6,934 nt of DNA from JAIVJN01 sp036732565 (lineage in GTDB: Bacteria; Acidobacteriota; Vicinamibacteria; Vicinamibacterales; UBA2999). The stretch lies in NCBI GenBank assembly GCA_036732565.1, contig DAINCF010000386.1:1-6934 (forward strand). The letters run 5' to 3'. Shown piece after piece: positions 1-5,319 of this stretch. Both the position numbers and the translations under genes were made by a program. The notes under the pieces are model-generated. The model was given only the letters and a program-made list of their open reading frames with translations, was not told the origin of the DNA and made no database searches. Numbering within the stretch: the stretch's first letter is position 1; each line of letters begins with the position of its first letter.

Positions 1-206
1 GCGGCAAAGCCGCGTCCGAGCAGCCGCGCGCGCAGCGTCGCGGAGGACAGCTCGCGCCGTGCCAGCAGCGTCAGCGCCGTGGTGTAGGCGCGCGCCGCGG
101 AGAGATCGCGGGCGTGGCCGCCGGGGTTTTGACGATCTCGGCCTTGCCCGCCCAGGCCTTGACGATCCCGGGCTTGCCCGCCGAAGCCTTGGCGGAGGCG
201 GGTCAT
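1..206 (-). CDS. recX: Regulatory protein RecX, N-terminal part (runs off the left edge)
   Basis: RecX proteins bind RecA filaments in the cytosol and modulate, usually inhibit, recombinase activity. The reading frame from the ATG at 206 stays open to the window edge and gives 68 residues. Residues about 37-68 carry the start of the RecX helical repeat fold, with the signature LLARRELSSATLRARLL followed by GRGF (family pattern: LLarReyS..eLr.kL..kGF). Residues 1-34 are a Gly/Arg/Gln-rich, probably disordered leader built from about three copies of a ten-residue unit (such as GFGGQARDRQ). No other ATG, GTG or TTG occurs in frame before the RecX domain, so ATG 206 is the only start. It overlaps the pilT stop in an ATGA arrangement, implying translational coupling. 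No strong Shine-Dalgarno is seen. The C-terminal two thirds lie outside the window. Family call fairly sure; only the first helical segment is visible. Confidence 0.75.
   Translation of the reverse strand, partial: MTRLRQGFGGQARDRQGLGGQGRDRQNPGGHARDLSAARAYTTALTLLARRELSSATLRARLLGRGFA
99..188. repeat. 30-bp tandem repeat inside the recX N-terminus
   Basis: Two adjacent 30-bp units, 129-158 and 159-188, match at 26 of 30 positions by eye. A third, decayed unit at 99-128 matches at about 17 of 30, and the first bases of a further unit follow at 189-196. The unit length is a multiple of three, so the reading frame is kept. On the minus strand it encodes GFGGQARDRQ, then GLGGQGRDRQ, then NPGGHARD. 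It probably arose by slippage or local duplication. Confidence 0.8.
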
Positions 207-1375
207 TTACCGAACCGCGTGATCTCCGGTTGATCTCCGCGCGGTGGCGTGCGCCGATTCGCCAGCACCTTGCCGGCCATCTGATCGCGGGCCGCATCGG
301 CGGTTGAGGAGATCCCTTGCACCTTCAGCTTGAATTCGTCCTGACTGGAGGCCCAGCCGAGGGCGTCCTCATAGGTGATCAGGCCCTGAGAATACAGGCT
401 GAAGATCGACTGGTCGAAAGACTGCATGCCGTACTGCGACGTGCCCTGTGCGATCGCGTTCTGAATGAGGTGGGTCTTGGCGCGATCGGCGATGCAATCG
501 CGGATCGTCGGGGTCGACAGCAGCACCTCGACCGCGGGGACCCGACCCGTGTGATCCGCCCGCGGAATCAACCGCTGCGCGATCGCCGCGCGGAGCAGCA
601 TCGAGAGCTGCAGGCGAATCAAATCCTGCTGATTGGATGGGAAGACGGCGATGATGCGGTTGATGGTCTCGGTAGCGTCGAGCGTGTGCAGCGTCGAGAG
701 CACCAGGTGCCCGGTTTCGGCGGCGTGAAGCGCCGTCTGGATGGTCTCCATGTCGCGCATCTCGCCCACCAGAATGACATCCGGATCCTGACGCAGGGCG
801 CTGCGCAACGCGCTCCCGAACGATGGCGTGTCGGAGCCGACCTCGCGCTGGTTGATCACGGACCGTTGATCGGGGTGGAGATACTCAATCGGATCTTCGA
901 TGGTGATGATGTGCGCCGCTCGCATCCGATTGATGTGGAGAATCATCGCGGCCAAGGTCGTGCTCTTGCCGCTGCCCGCGGTGCCGGTGACGAGGATCAA
1001 CCCGCGCTCCGAGAGCGCCACGGACTCCAGCACCTTCGGCAAGCCGAGGTCCTCGATCGTGCGCACGGCCTCGTGAATCGATCGCGCGACCATGCCGATC
1101 GTCCCGCGCTGGCGAAACACGTTGAGGCGGAAGCGACCCAATCCCGGCACGCTGTGCGCGAGGTCGACCTCGTGCAGCTGGTCGAACTTCTGCCGCTGGC
1201 GCTCTGGCAGCAGGGCCAGCACCATGGCTTCCATGGCCGACACGGTGAGTCGTGGTTCGTCCGCCAGGGGCTCGAGCCGCCCATGCACGCGACACGTGGG
1301 ATACCCTCCCGCCTTGAGGTGCAGATCCGAAGCGCCCAAATCAACGGCGCGGTGCAGGAGACGGTCGAGGCTCAT
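203..1375 (-). CDS. pilT: PilT/PilU-family type IV pilus retraction ATPase
   Basis: Hexameric AAA-like secretion ATPase of the GspE/PilT superfamily. Family members power retraction of type IV pili from the cytoplasmic face of the inner membrane (twitching, surface sensing, DNA uptake). The 390 residues contain the N-terminal PAS-like domain with LGASDLHLKAG (13-23), Walker A GTAGSGKSTT (131-140, Lys137), the Asp box IITIEDPIEYLH (156-167), Walker B around ILVGEMRD (201-208, Glu205) and the His box TGHLVLSTLHTLDATE (221-236). A C-terminal domain follows, with YGMQSFDQS at 315-323. Length lies between classical PilT (about 345) and the longer PilU-type proteins (about 380), so PilT versus PilU cannot be decided. 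The PilT C-terminal motif AIRNLIRE is only partly kept (TIRDCIAD). The gene starts 10 bp after ilvE and its TGA overlaps the recX ATG, so it is probably cotranscribed with both. No other pilus gene is in the window. No strong ribosome-binding site is seen before ATG 1375. Confidence 0.92.
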   Translation of the reverse strand: MSLDRLLHRAVDLGASDLHLKAGGYPTCRVHGRLEPLADEPRLTVSAMEAMVLALLPERQRQKFDQLHEVDLAHSVPGLGRFRLNVFRQRGTIGMVARSIHEAVRTIEDLGLPKVLESVALSERGLILVTGTAGSGKSTTLAAMILHINRMRAAHIITIEDPIEYLHPDQRSVINQREVGSDTPSFGSALRSALRQDPDVILVGEMRDMETIQTALHAAETGHLVLSTLHTLDATETINRIIAVFPSNQQDLIRLQLSMLLRAAIAQRLIPRADHTGRVPAVEVLLSTPTIRDCIADRAKTHLIQNAIAQGTSQYGMQSFDQSIFSLYSQGLITYEDALGWASSQDEFKLKVQGISSTADAARDQMAGKVLANRRTPPRGDQPEITRFGK

Positions 1376-1385
1376 CGATCTGATC

Positions 1386-2327
1386 TTATCGGGCGGCCAC
1401 CCCGGTTTGAACAGGTGCCAGCCATTGGCGCGTGTCGGGCAACTCGCCGCCGATGATGCCGAAGAACTGCTTCTGCAGCGCTTCGGTGATCGGGCCGCGT
1501 CGACCGGCCCCGACGGGAATCTTGTCGATCGACCGAATGGGCGTGATCTCCACGGCGGTACCGCAGAAGAACGCTTCGTCGGCCAGATAGAGAAACTCGC
1601 GCGGCAGCGGCTGCTCGTGGACCGTGTACCCGAGATCGCGCGCCAGCGTCAGCACGGTGTCGCGGGTGATGCCCTGGAGCACGGAGGACCCGATGGACGG
1701 GGTGTAGATGATGTTGTCGCGGACGAGGAACAGGTTCTGCCCGCTGCCTTCGCTCAGCAGCCCCGACTCGTCGAGCGCGATGCCTTCGGCATAGCCATCG
1801 AGGCTCGCCTGCATCTTGATCAACCCCGAGTTCGCGTAGTTCGCCGTGGCCTTCGCCATCGCCGGGAACGTGTTCGGCGCGATGCGGGTCCACGAGCTGA
1901 CCGCCACATCCACGCCTTTCTCCACCGCATCGTCGCCGAGATACGCATCCCATTCCCACACGATGACCGCGGTGTCGACGGGGCAGGGGAGCGGATTGAC
2001 GCCGAGCTGCGAGTAGGCGCGCCAGATCAGTGGACGGATGTAGCAGGCCTTGAAGCCGTTGACGCGCACGGTTTCGACGACGGCGTCGGTGAGCTGCTCG
2101 AGAGTGTAGCCGGTGTCCATGCGGTAGACGCGGCAGGAGTCCCACAGCCGGCGCATGTGCGCGTCGAGGCGGAAGATGTTCGTGCCCGTCTTCGAGTCGT
2201 AGGCGCGAATGCCCTCGAAGACGCCGGTGCCGTAGTGCAAGGCGTGGGTCGCCACATGAACCGTCGCGTCTTTCCACGGCACGAGCGTGCCGTTCATCCA
2301 CACCGTGCCGTCGCCGCTGAATGCCAT
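1386..2327 (-). CDS. ilvE: Branched-chain amino acid aminotransferase
   Basis: Fold-type IV pyridoxal-phosphate enzyme that transfers the amino group between glutamate and the 2-oxo acids of valine, leucine and isoleucine, the last step of their synthesis; cytosolic. The 313 residues match family length. Visible landmarks are the N-terminal HYGTGVFEGIRAY (31-43), the PLP lysine in AMAKATANY (Lys159), the segment EGIALDESGLLSEGSGQNLF (181-200) with Glu193 expected to contact the PLP ring nitrogen, LQGITRDTVLTLA (217-229), and FFCGTAVEITPI (253-264) near the phosphate site. The start at ATG 2327 is supported by a GGAGGG ribosome-binding sequence five bases upstream. The 150-bp gap to the kinase gene is filled by a 13-bp repeat array. 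The pilT start lies 10 bp beyond the stop, suggesting an operon. D-amino-acid transaminase or aminodeoxychorismate lyase are related alternatives, but the full motif set favours IlvE. Confidence 0.95.
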   Translation of the reverse strand: MAFSGDGTVWMNGTLVPWKDATVHVATHALHYGTGVFEGIRAYDSKTGTNIFRLDAHMRRLWDSCRVYRMDTGYTLEQLTDAVVETVRVNGFKACYIRPLIWRAYSQLGVNPLPCPVDTAVIVWEWDAYLGDDAVEKGVDVAVSSWTRIAPNTFPAMAKATANYANSGLIKMQASLDGYAEGIALDESGLLSEGSGQNLFLVRDNIIYTPSIGSSVLQGITRDTVLTLARDLGYTVHEQPLPREFLYLADEAFFCGTAVEITPIRSIDKIPVGAGRRGPITEALQKQFFGIIGGELPDTRQWLAPVQTGVAAR

Positions 2328-2332
2328 TTACG

Positions 2333-2338
2333 CCCTCC
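2333..2338 (-). promoter_or_regulatory. Ribosome-binding site of ilvE
   Basis: The minus strand reads GGAGGG, followed by five bases and the ATG at 2327. It is the strongest Shine-Dalgarno in the left half of the window and fixes the ilvE start. Confidence 0.8.
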
Positions 2339-2360
2339 GGAGCTCCGCTGATTATTCCCC

Positions 2361-2479
2361 AGTTCCACCCGAAGGTACCACACTCAGGTTCCTCACAGGG
2401 TGCCACACGCGGGTTCGGTTCCACACGCTGGTTCCTCACCGTTGTGCGGAACCCTCGTGCGGCACTGTCGTGCGGAACT
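2361..2479. repeat. 13-bp-period repeat array with an orientation switch
   Basis: Plus-strand units of consensus GGTnCCnCAC begin at 2361, 2374, 2387, 2399, 2417 and 2430, with a truncated GGTTC at 2412. After a four-base spacer (2440-2443) the units appear in the opposite orientation, GTGCGGnACy, beginning at 2444, 2457 and 2470. Spacing is 12-13 bp apart from one slip near 2412-2417. Units 2430-2439 and 2444-2453 pair at 9 of 10 positions around the CGTT loop, and the next units out extend this into a long imperfect hairpin. The last unit overlaps the kinase stop codon (2478-2480), so the array fills most of the kinase-ilvE gap. It could act as an attenuator, an RNA-stability element or a protein-binding array; none of these is shown. 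Confidence 0.85.
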
Positions 2480-3470
2480 ACTGCGTCTCGCCGCAAAACG
2501 GGCACTTATCGGTGCGCGCATGCAGGGCTTTACGGCAGCGCCAGCAGAAACGCGGCGCCGGTGTTTCGCGGGCCTTGAGCCGGGCGTGGATGTCATGCGG
2601 ATCCTCGGTCGGCACGACGCCGGCGCCGACCGCGGCTGGCCGCCCTGGACGGCGCGCCGCGTGCGCCGGTCGTTCCGCGAGGATGGCATCGAGGAGATCC
2701 GAGGCCCGTTGGAAGCGGATGGGGATCTCCGGCGCCATCGCGCGCATGACGAGATCGTTGATGGTCTTCGGCAGCTTCGGGTTGCGCGATCGCGCGGGCG
2801 TCGTCAGCTCGCCACGCATCAGGCGCTCGAGATCCGCCGGCGCTGGCGTCTGATAGGGGAGCGTGCCCGTGAGCATCTGGTACATCGTGACGCCGAGCGA
2901 GTAGATGTCCGACGCGAACACGGCCTTGCCTTGAAACTGCTCTGGCGCCATGTAGGGCGGGCTGCCGATGACGGTGGTGCCGTGCGCCGCGATCTCCAGA
3001 AAGCGCGAGGTCCCGAAATCCGCCACCTTCACCATGCCTTGTTCCGTGACCAGCACGTTGCCTGGCCGCAGGTCGCGATGGATGATGCCGTGCCGATGCG
3101 CGTGATCGACCGCGTTGCAGATCTGCACCGAGTAGTCGAGCGCCCGCGTCAGCTCCAGCGCGCCCTCGCGATCGATGATCGCTTCGAGCGTCTCGCCGGC
3201 GATGTACTCCATCACGATGAAGAAGACGTCGTTGTGCTTCTCGGCGGTGACGACGGTGACGATGTTGGGATGGCTCAGGCTGGCGAGGAGCCGCGGCTCG
3301 CGCAGCAGCTCACCAAAGTCGAGGTTCTGTCGATGCGGAACCTTGATTGCGACTTTCTTGTCGATCCACGTGTCTTCCGCGAGGTAAACACTGCCGAACC
3401 CACCGCTGCCGAGCGGCGACACGATCCGATACTTCCCGACCGTCTGCCCGCGAAAGAACATTCCAGGCAT
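2478..3470 (-). CDS. Soluble Ser/Thr protein kinase with C-terminal zinc ribbon
   Basis: Hanks-type (eukaryote-like) protein kinase that would phosphorylate Ser/Thr on protein partners. Numbering from ATG 3470 (330 residues), I see the glycine loop GSGGFGSV (21-28), VAIK with Lys43, a probable alpha-C glutamate at 58, the catalytic loop HRDLRPGN (131-138, Asp133), DFG (151-153), APE (175-177) and DIYSLG (188-193). The usual Lys of HRDLKPxN is Arg135. The C-terminus ends in CWRC, ten residues, then CPFC, giving a CxxC-x10-CxxC zinc ribbon at Cys309, 312, 323 and 326. No transmembrane helix or PASTA-type sensor is present, so the protein should be cytosolic. The frame is open further upstream: ATG 3500 and an even longer start at 3539 are possible, but kinase homology begins only near FRGQTVGKYRIV. 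ATG 3461 is another option. No clear ribosome-binding site separates them. Substrate unknown; ilvE lies downstream on the same strand. Confidence 0.9.
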   Translation of the reverse strand: MPGMFFRGQTVGKYRIVSPLGSGGFGSVYLAEDTWIDKKVAIKVPHRQNLDFGELLREPRLLASLSHPNIVTVVTAEKHNDVFFIVMEYIAGETLEAIIDREGALELTRALDYSVQICNAVDHAHRHGIIHRDLRPGNVLVTEQGMVKVADFGTSRFLEIAAHGTTVIGSPPYMAPEQFQGKAVFASDIYSLGVTMYQMLTGTLPYQTPAPADLERLMRGELTTPARSRNPKLPKTINDLVMRAMAPEIPIRFQRASDLLDAILAERPAHAARRPGRPAAVGAGVVPTEDPHDIHARLKARETPAPRFCWRCRKALHARTDKCPFCGETQ

Positions 3471-3471
3471 G

Positions 3472-3477
3472 AGTATA
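3472..3477 (-). promoter_or_regulatory. Possible -10 element before the kinase gene
   Basis: The minus strand reads TATACT immediately before ATG 3470, close to the sigma-70 consensus TATAAT and unusually AT-rich for this DNA. No convincing -35 is seen 16-18 bp upstream. If used, transcription would begin around 3465, at or inside the proposed start, and would favour ATG 3461 and a nearly leaderless message. Weak evidence. Confidence 0.3.
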
Positions 3478-3508
3478 CTAGCGAAGCTCCGCCCTACCAT
3501 TGAGTTGC

Positions 3509-3523
3509 GCGGAGAGGCTCCGC
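3509..3523. repeat. Short hairpin in the divergent kinase/rsmE gap
   Basis: Perfect 6-bp arms GCGGAG (3509-3514) and CTCCGC (3518-3523) enclose the loop AGG. The heptamer GCTCCGC occurs here (3517-3523) and again at 3486-3492. GCGAAGC at 3481-3487 can also pair with GCTTCGC at 3522-3528, so two mutually exclusive stems are possible. It lies in the probable 5' untranslated or promoter DNA of the kinase gene. Confidence 0.45.
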
Positions 3524-3583
3524 TTCGCCAGGACTGCATTTGCTTGCCTGCTCCGAGCGCGTCTTGTGGAGCGTATCAACAGA

Positions 3584-3594
3584 ATAGTGACTAT
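3584..3594. promoter_or_regulatory. AT-rich 11-bp palindrome between divergent genes
   Basis: ATAGT and ACTAT flank a central G, a perfect palindrome in the most AT-rich part of the divergent gap, 114 bp from the kinase start and 82 bp from the rsmE start. The position suits an operator or promoter core, but no paired -35/-10 set was recognised on either strand. Short palindromes also arise by chance. Confidence 0.25.
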
Positions 3595-3621
3595 CTACGG
3601 AGAGCTCGGGGAGCAGTTTCC

Positions 3622-3644
3622 GGGCCGTTCCTACGGAACGGCCC
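3622..3644. repeat. Perfect 10-bp-stem hairpin upstream of rsmE
   Basis: Arms GGGCCGTTCC (3622-3631) and GGAACGGCCC (3635-3644) are perfect inverted copies around the loop TAC. It ends about 30 bp before the rsmE start and has no T-tract on either side, so it is not a classical intrinsic terminator. It looks like a REP-type dispersed palindrome or a structured 5' leader element. The GTTC/GAAC core is shared with the hairpin after rsmE. Confidence 0.8.
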
Positions 3645-3675
3645 ACTTGTGACTTCAACGTACGTCCACCAGATG

Positions 3676-4413
3676 ATGTCTCCCCGTTTCTTCGTGCCCG
3701 AGCTCGATCCGAGTGCACCTGTGGTCACGCTGCCGGTCGAGGAAGCGACGCACCTGGGACGTGTGCTGCGGCTCCAGCCGGGTGCGCTGGTGTCGGTGTT
3801 CGATGGACGCGGGCACGAATGGGACGCGGAGGTCGCTGACGTCGGTCGGAGTCGGGCGACGGTCACGTTGAAGTCGGCGCGCACGCCCGCGCCCGAGCCG
3901 CGCATCCCGATCACGCTCGTCCAGAGCGTGCTCAAGGGCGAGAAGATGGACGATGTCGTGCGCGATGCGGTGATGCTCGGGGTCGCGGCGATCCGGCCCA
4001 TTGTCTCGACCAGGAGCGAGGTGAGCGTGGCCACGCTGCGTCGCGGTCAGCGGACCGCGCGGTGGCGACGCATCGCCGTGGCGTCGGCGAAGCAGTGTGG
4101 ACGCGCCGTGGTGCCGGCGGTCGAAGAGCCCGAAGCGCTGGAGGCGTCGCTGGCGCGTTCGACCGCGGCCACGCGTCTGGTGCTGGTAGAGCCTGGCGCG
4201 ACCGGAATCGACGTGCGAGCGCTACAAGACCTTGGGCAGTCCGTCGCGGCAGACGTACTCGTCGGTCCAGAAGGGGGATGGACCAGCGAGGAGCTGGGAC
4301 GAATCAGCGCCGCGGGTGGCGTTGGGCTGCGTCTTGGCGGACGGACGCTCCGGGCGGATGCGGTTCCGCTGGTCGCGGTTGCCGCATTGCAAGCGCATTG
4401 GGGCGATCTGTAA
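3676..4413 (+). CDS. rsmE: 16S rRNA (uracil-1498-N3)-methyltransferase RsmE
   Basis: SPOUT-class, AdoMet-dependent enzyme that methylates N3 of U1498 in helix 44 of 16S rRNA, acting on the assembled 30S subunit. From ATG 3676 the product has 245 residues, close to E. coli RsmE (243). The N-terminal PUA-like domain spans about 1-75, from MSPRFFVPEL and ATHLGRVLRL. The methyltransferase domain carries QSVLKGEKMD (83-92), a conserved basic stretch RWRRIAVASAKQCGR (about 129-143), GPEGGW (197-202) and the knot loop LRLGGRTLRADAV (218-230). The knot loop usually reads LRtETA; here Asp-Ala-Val replaces Glu-Thr-Ala. The frame is open back to 3469, but upstream codons show no family similarity and cross the perfect hairpin at 3622-3644. 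ATG 3673 (one residue longer) and GTG 3649 are alternatives, and no strong ribosome-binding site separates them. In many genomes the gene follows dnaJ-prmA; here it faces the other way. Confidence 0.9.
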   Translation: MSPRFFVPELDPSAPVVTLPVEEATHLGRVLRLQPGALVSVFDGRGHEWDAEVADVGRSRATVTLKSARTPAPEPRIPITLVQSVLKGEKMDDVVRDAVMLGVAAIRPIVSTRSEVSVATLRRGQRTARWRRIAVASAKQCGRAVVPAVEEPEALEASLARSTAATRLVLVEPGATGIDVRALQDLGQSVAADVLVGPEGGWTSEELGRISAAGGVGLRLGGRTLRADAVPLVAVAALQAHWGDL

Positions 4414-4420
4414 TGCTGGC

Positions 4421-4440
4421 GGGCGGTTCGTGAACCGCCC
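4421..4440 (+). terminator. Hairpin just after rsmE, possible terminator or processing stem
   Basis: Arms GGGCGGTT (4421-4428) and AACCGCCC (4433-4440) enclose CGTG, beginning seven bases after the rsmE TAA. The stem is G+C-rich and stable, but no T-run follows, so intrinsic termination is doubtful. It may equally be a REP-like element that stabilises the rsmE message. Its sequence resembles the hairpin at 3622-3644, so rsmE is bracketed by two similar palindromes. Confidence 0.45.
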
Positions 4441-4445
4441 CCACG

Positions 4446-4513
4446 CGTCGAAGGGATGGGCGGCACACGTTGAAGGGCATGGGCAACACACGATGAACGG
4501 CATGGGCGACGCG
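4446..4513. repeat. Three tandem 23-bp units upstream of the DUF1028 gene
   Basis: Units lie at 4446-4467 (22 bp, one base missing), 4468-4490 and 4491-4513. All share a core close to TGAAGGGCATGGGC, followed by a variable five- or six-base tail such as AACACA or GACGCG. The unit length is not a multiple of three, which argues the block is non-coding and sits in the leader between rsmE and the signal-peptide start. The last unit runs directly into the ribosome-binding site. Confidence 0.8.
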
Positions 4514-4518
4514 GGAGG
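4513..4518 (+). promoter_or_regulatory. Ribosome-binding site of the DUF1028 gene
   Basis: GGGAGG lies seven bases before ATG 4526. It decides the start against the much longer open frame reaching back into rsmE, and against the GTG codons at 4520 and 4523. Confidence 0.75.
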
Positions 4519-4525
4519 CGTGGTG

Positions 4526-5290
4526 ATGAGGCGAAGTCTTTTGACGCTGGTAGTCGTGATGGGACTGACGATCGGGATCGGCGCGGGTGATGATCGTGTC
4601 CGCAATCCGGAGCCGGTGGCGACGTTTTCCATCCTGGGGTTCGATCCGGCCACCGGCGAAATCGGCGGCGCCGTGCAGTCGCGCGTGTTTTCGGTCGGCA
4701 ACGGCGTGCTCTGGGCCGAGGCGGGTGTCGGCGTCGCCGCCACCCAGGCCATCGTCGACGTCAGCTACGGGCCGAAGGCTGTTGAGCTGTTGCGGGTCGG
4801 CCTCGCGCCCGACGCCATCCTCAAGGCGATTTGGGAGAGCGACGCCGATCCGCAGCCGGAGCGGTGGACCAAGCAGGGCCGACAGTTCGCGGTGATCAAC
4901 GCGAAGGGTGAGACCGCGACGTTCACCGGGCCGAAGGCCACGGCGTGGGCCGGTGGGAAGCAGGGCAAGTACTGCACCGCGCAAGGCAACATCCTCGCCG
5001 GTGAGGCGGTCGTCACCAACATGGTCAAGGCATTCGAGGAGTCGCAAGGGCATCTATCGACGCGGCTGACGGCGGCCATCGAGGCCGGTCAGGCCGCGGG
5101 CGGCGATACGCGCGGCATGCAGTCCGCCGCCATCCTCATCGTCGGCAAGGGGCAAGGCGTGTGGTTGAACAACGATGTGGTGATGCGCCTGCAGGTCGAC
5201 GACAGCCCGGAGCCGATCAAGGAGCTGCGGCGGTTGGTGGACTCCTGGAACGAACGCCGCGCGAAGGGACAGCAGAGAGCCGTCAAGTAG
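4526..5290 (+). CDS. Exported DUF1028 (Ntn-hydrolase-like) protein
   Basis: Member of the DUF1028 family, placed structurally with N-terminal-nucleophile hydrolases; no substrate is established to my knowledge. From ATG 4526 the product has 254 residues. Residues 1-20 look like a signal peptide: MRR, then a hydrophobic run LLTLVVVMGLTIGIGA, with possible cleavage before GDD, so the protein is probably exported to the periplasm. The domain begins at ATFSILGFDPATGEIG (32-47) and continues with AVQSRVFSVG, GVGVAATQA, SYGPKAVELL, YCTAQGNILAG and EAGQAAGGDTRGMQSAA, all typical of the family. Thr33 or Ser35 would be the candidate nucleophile by position, but this is inference and would require processing. 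The frame is open upstream to 4232 inside rsmE, but the 23-bp repeats and the GGGAGG site support this start. The TAG stop lies inside the stem of the hairpin at 5287-5319. The gene follows rsmE by 112 bp and converges on prmA. Confidence 0.88.
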   Translation: MRRSLLTLVVVMGLTIGIGAGDDRVRNPEPVATFSILGFDPATGEIGGAVQSRVFSVGNGVLWAEAGVGVAATQAIVDVSYGPKAVELLRVGLAPDAILKAIWESDADPQPERWTKQGRQFAVINAKGETATFTGPKATAWAGGKQGKYCTAQGNILAGEAVVTNMVKAFEESQGHLSTRLTAAIEAGQAAGGDTRGMQSAAILIVGKGQGVWLNNDVVMRLQVDDSPEPIKELRRLVDSWNERRAKGQQRAVK

Positions 5291-5319
5291 GGGTGGGCCG
5301 CCCTGATTGGCGCCCCTAC
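5287..5319. terminator. Hairpin at the end of the DUF1028 gene, possible two-way terminator
   Basis: Outer arms GTAGGGG (5287-5293) and CCCCTAC (5313-5319) are perfect inverted copies. An inner stem CGCC (5299-5302) with GGCG (5309-5312) closes a six-base loop. It overlaps the DUF1028 stop codon and lies between convergent genes, so it could end transcription from either side, but there is no T-tract. It may be the first part of a compound dispersed repeat with the direct repeats that follow, since they share CCCCTAC. Confidence 0.55.

Noticed and set aside
59..307. Small plus-strand open frame at the left edge with a repeated Gly/Leu/Asp motif
   Set aside because: Its repeats are only the antisense reading of the recX tandem repeat, and it crosses the pilT-recX junction.
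317..1456. Long plus-strand open frame opposite pilT (379 codons)
   Set aside because: It is antisense to a gene with complete PilT motifs, its product is rich in Arg, His and Gly with no recognisable domain, and long antisense frames are expected at this G+C content.
1092..2351. Long plus-strand open frame opposite ilvE and the pilT start (419 codons)
   Set aside because: It runs antisense across two confident genes and their junction and shows only low-complexity Arg/Val/Asp-rich sequence.
2361..2479. CRISPR array
   Set aside because: Units are about 10 bp with 3-bp spacers and change orientation midway; no spacer-length sequence or cas gene is present.
2400..3503. Plus-strand open frame opposite the kinase (367 codons)
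   Set aside because: It is the mirror of a kinase with all catalytic motifs; no family resemblance in the antisense product.
3541..3600. Sigma-70 promoter for rsmE
   Set aside because: TTGTGG at 3564-3569 resembles a -35, but nothing at 16-18 bp downstream resembles a -10, so no promoter is called.
3469..3675. N-terminal extension of RsmE from 3469
   Set aside because: The extra 69 codons cross the kinase promoter region and a perfect hairpin and have no RsmE similarity; the 245-residue form matches family length.
4232..4525. N-terminal extension of the DUF1028 protein from 4232
   Set aside because: It overlaps the rsmE coding region and a 23-bp repeat not divisible by three; the signal peptide and GGGAGG site point to 4526.
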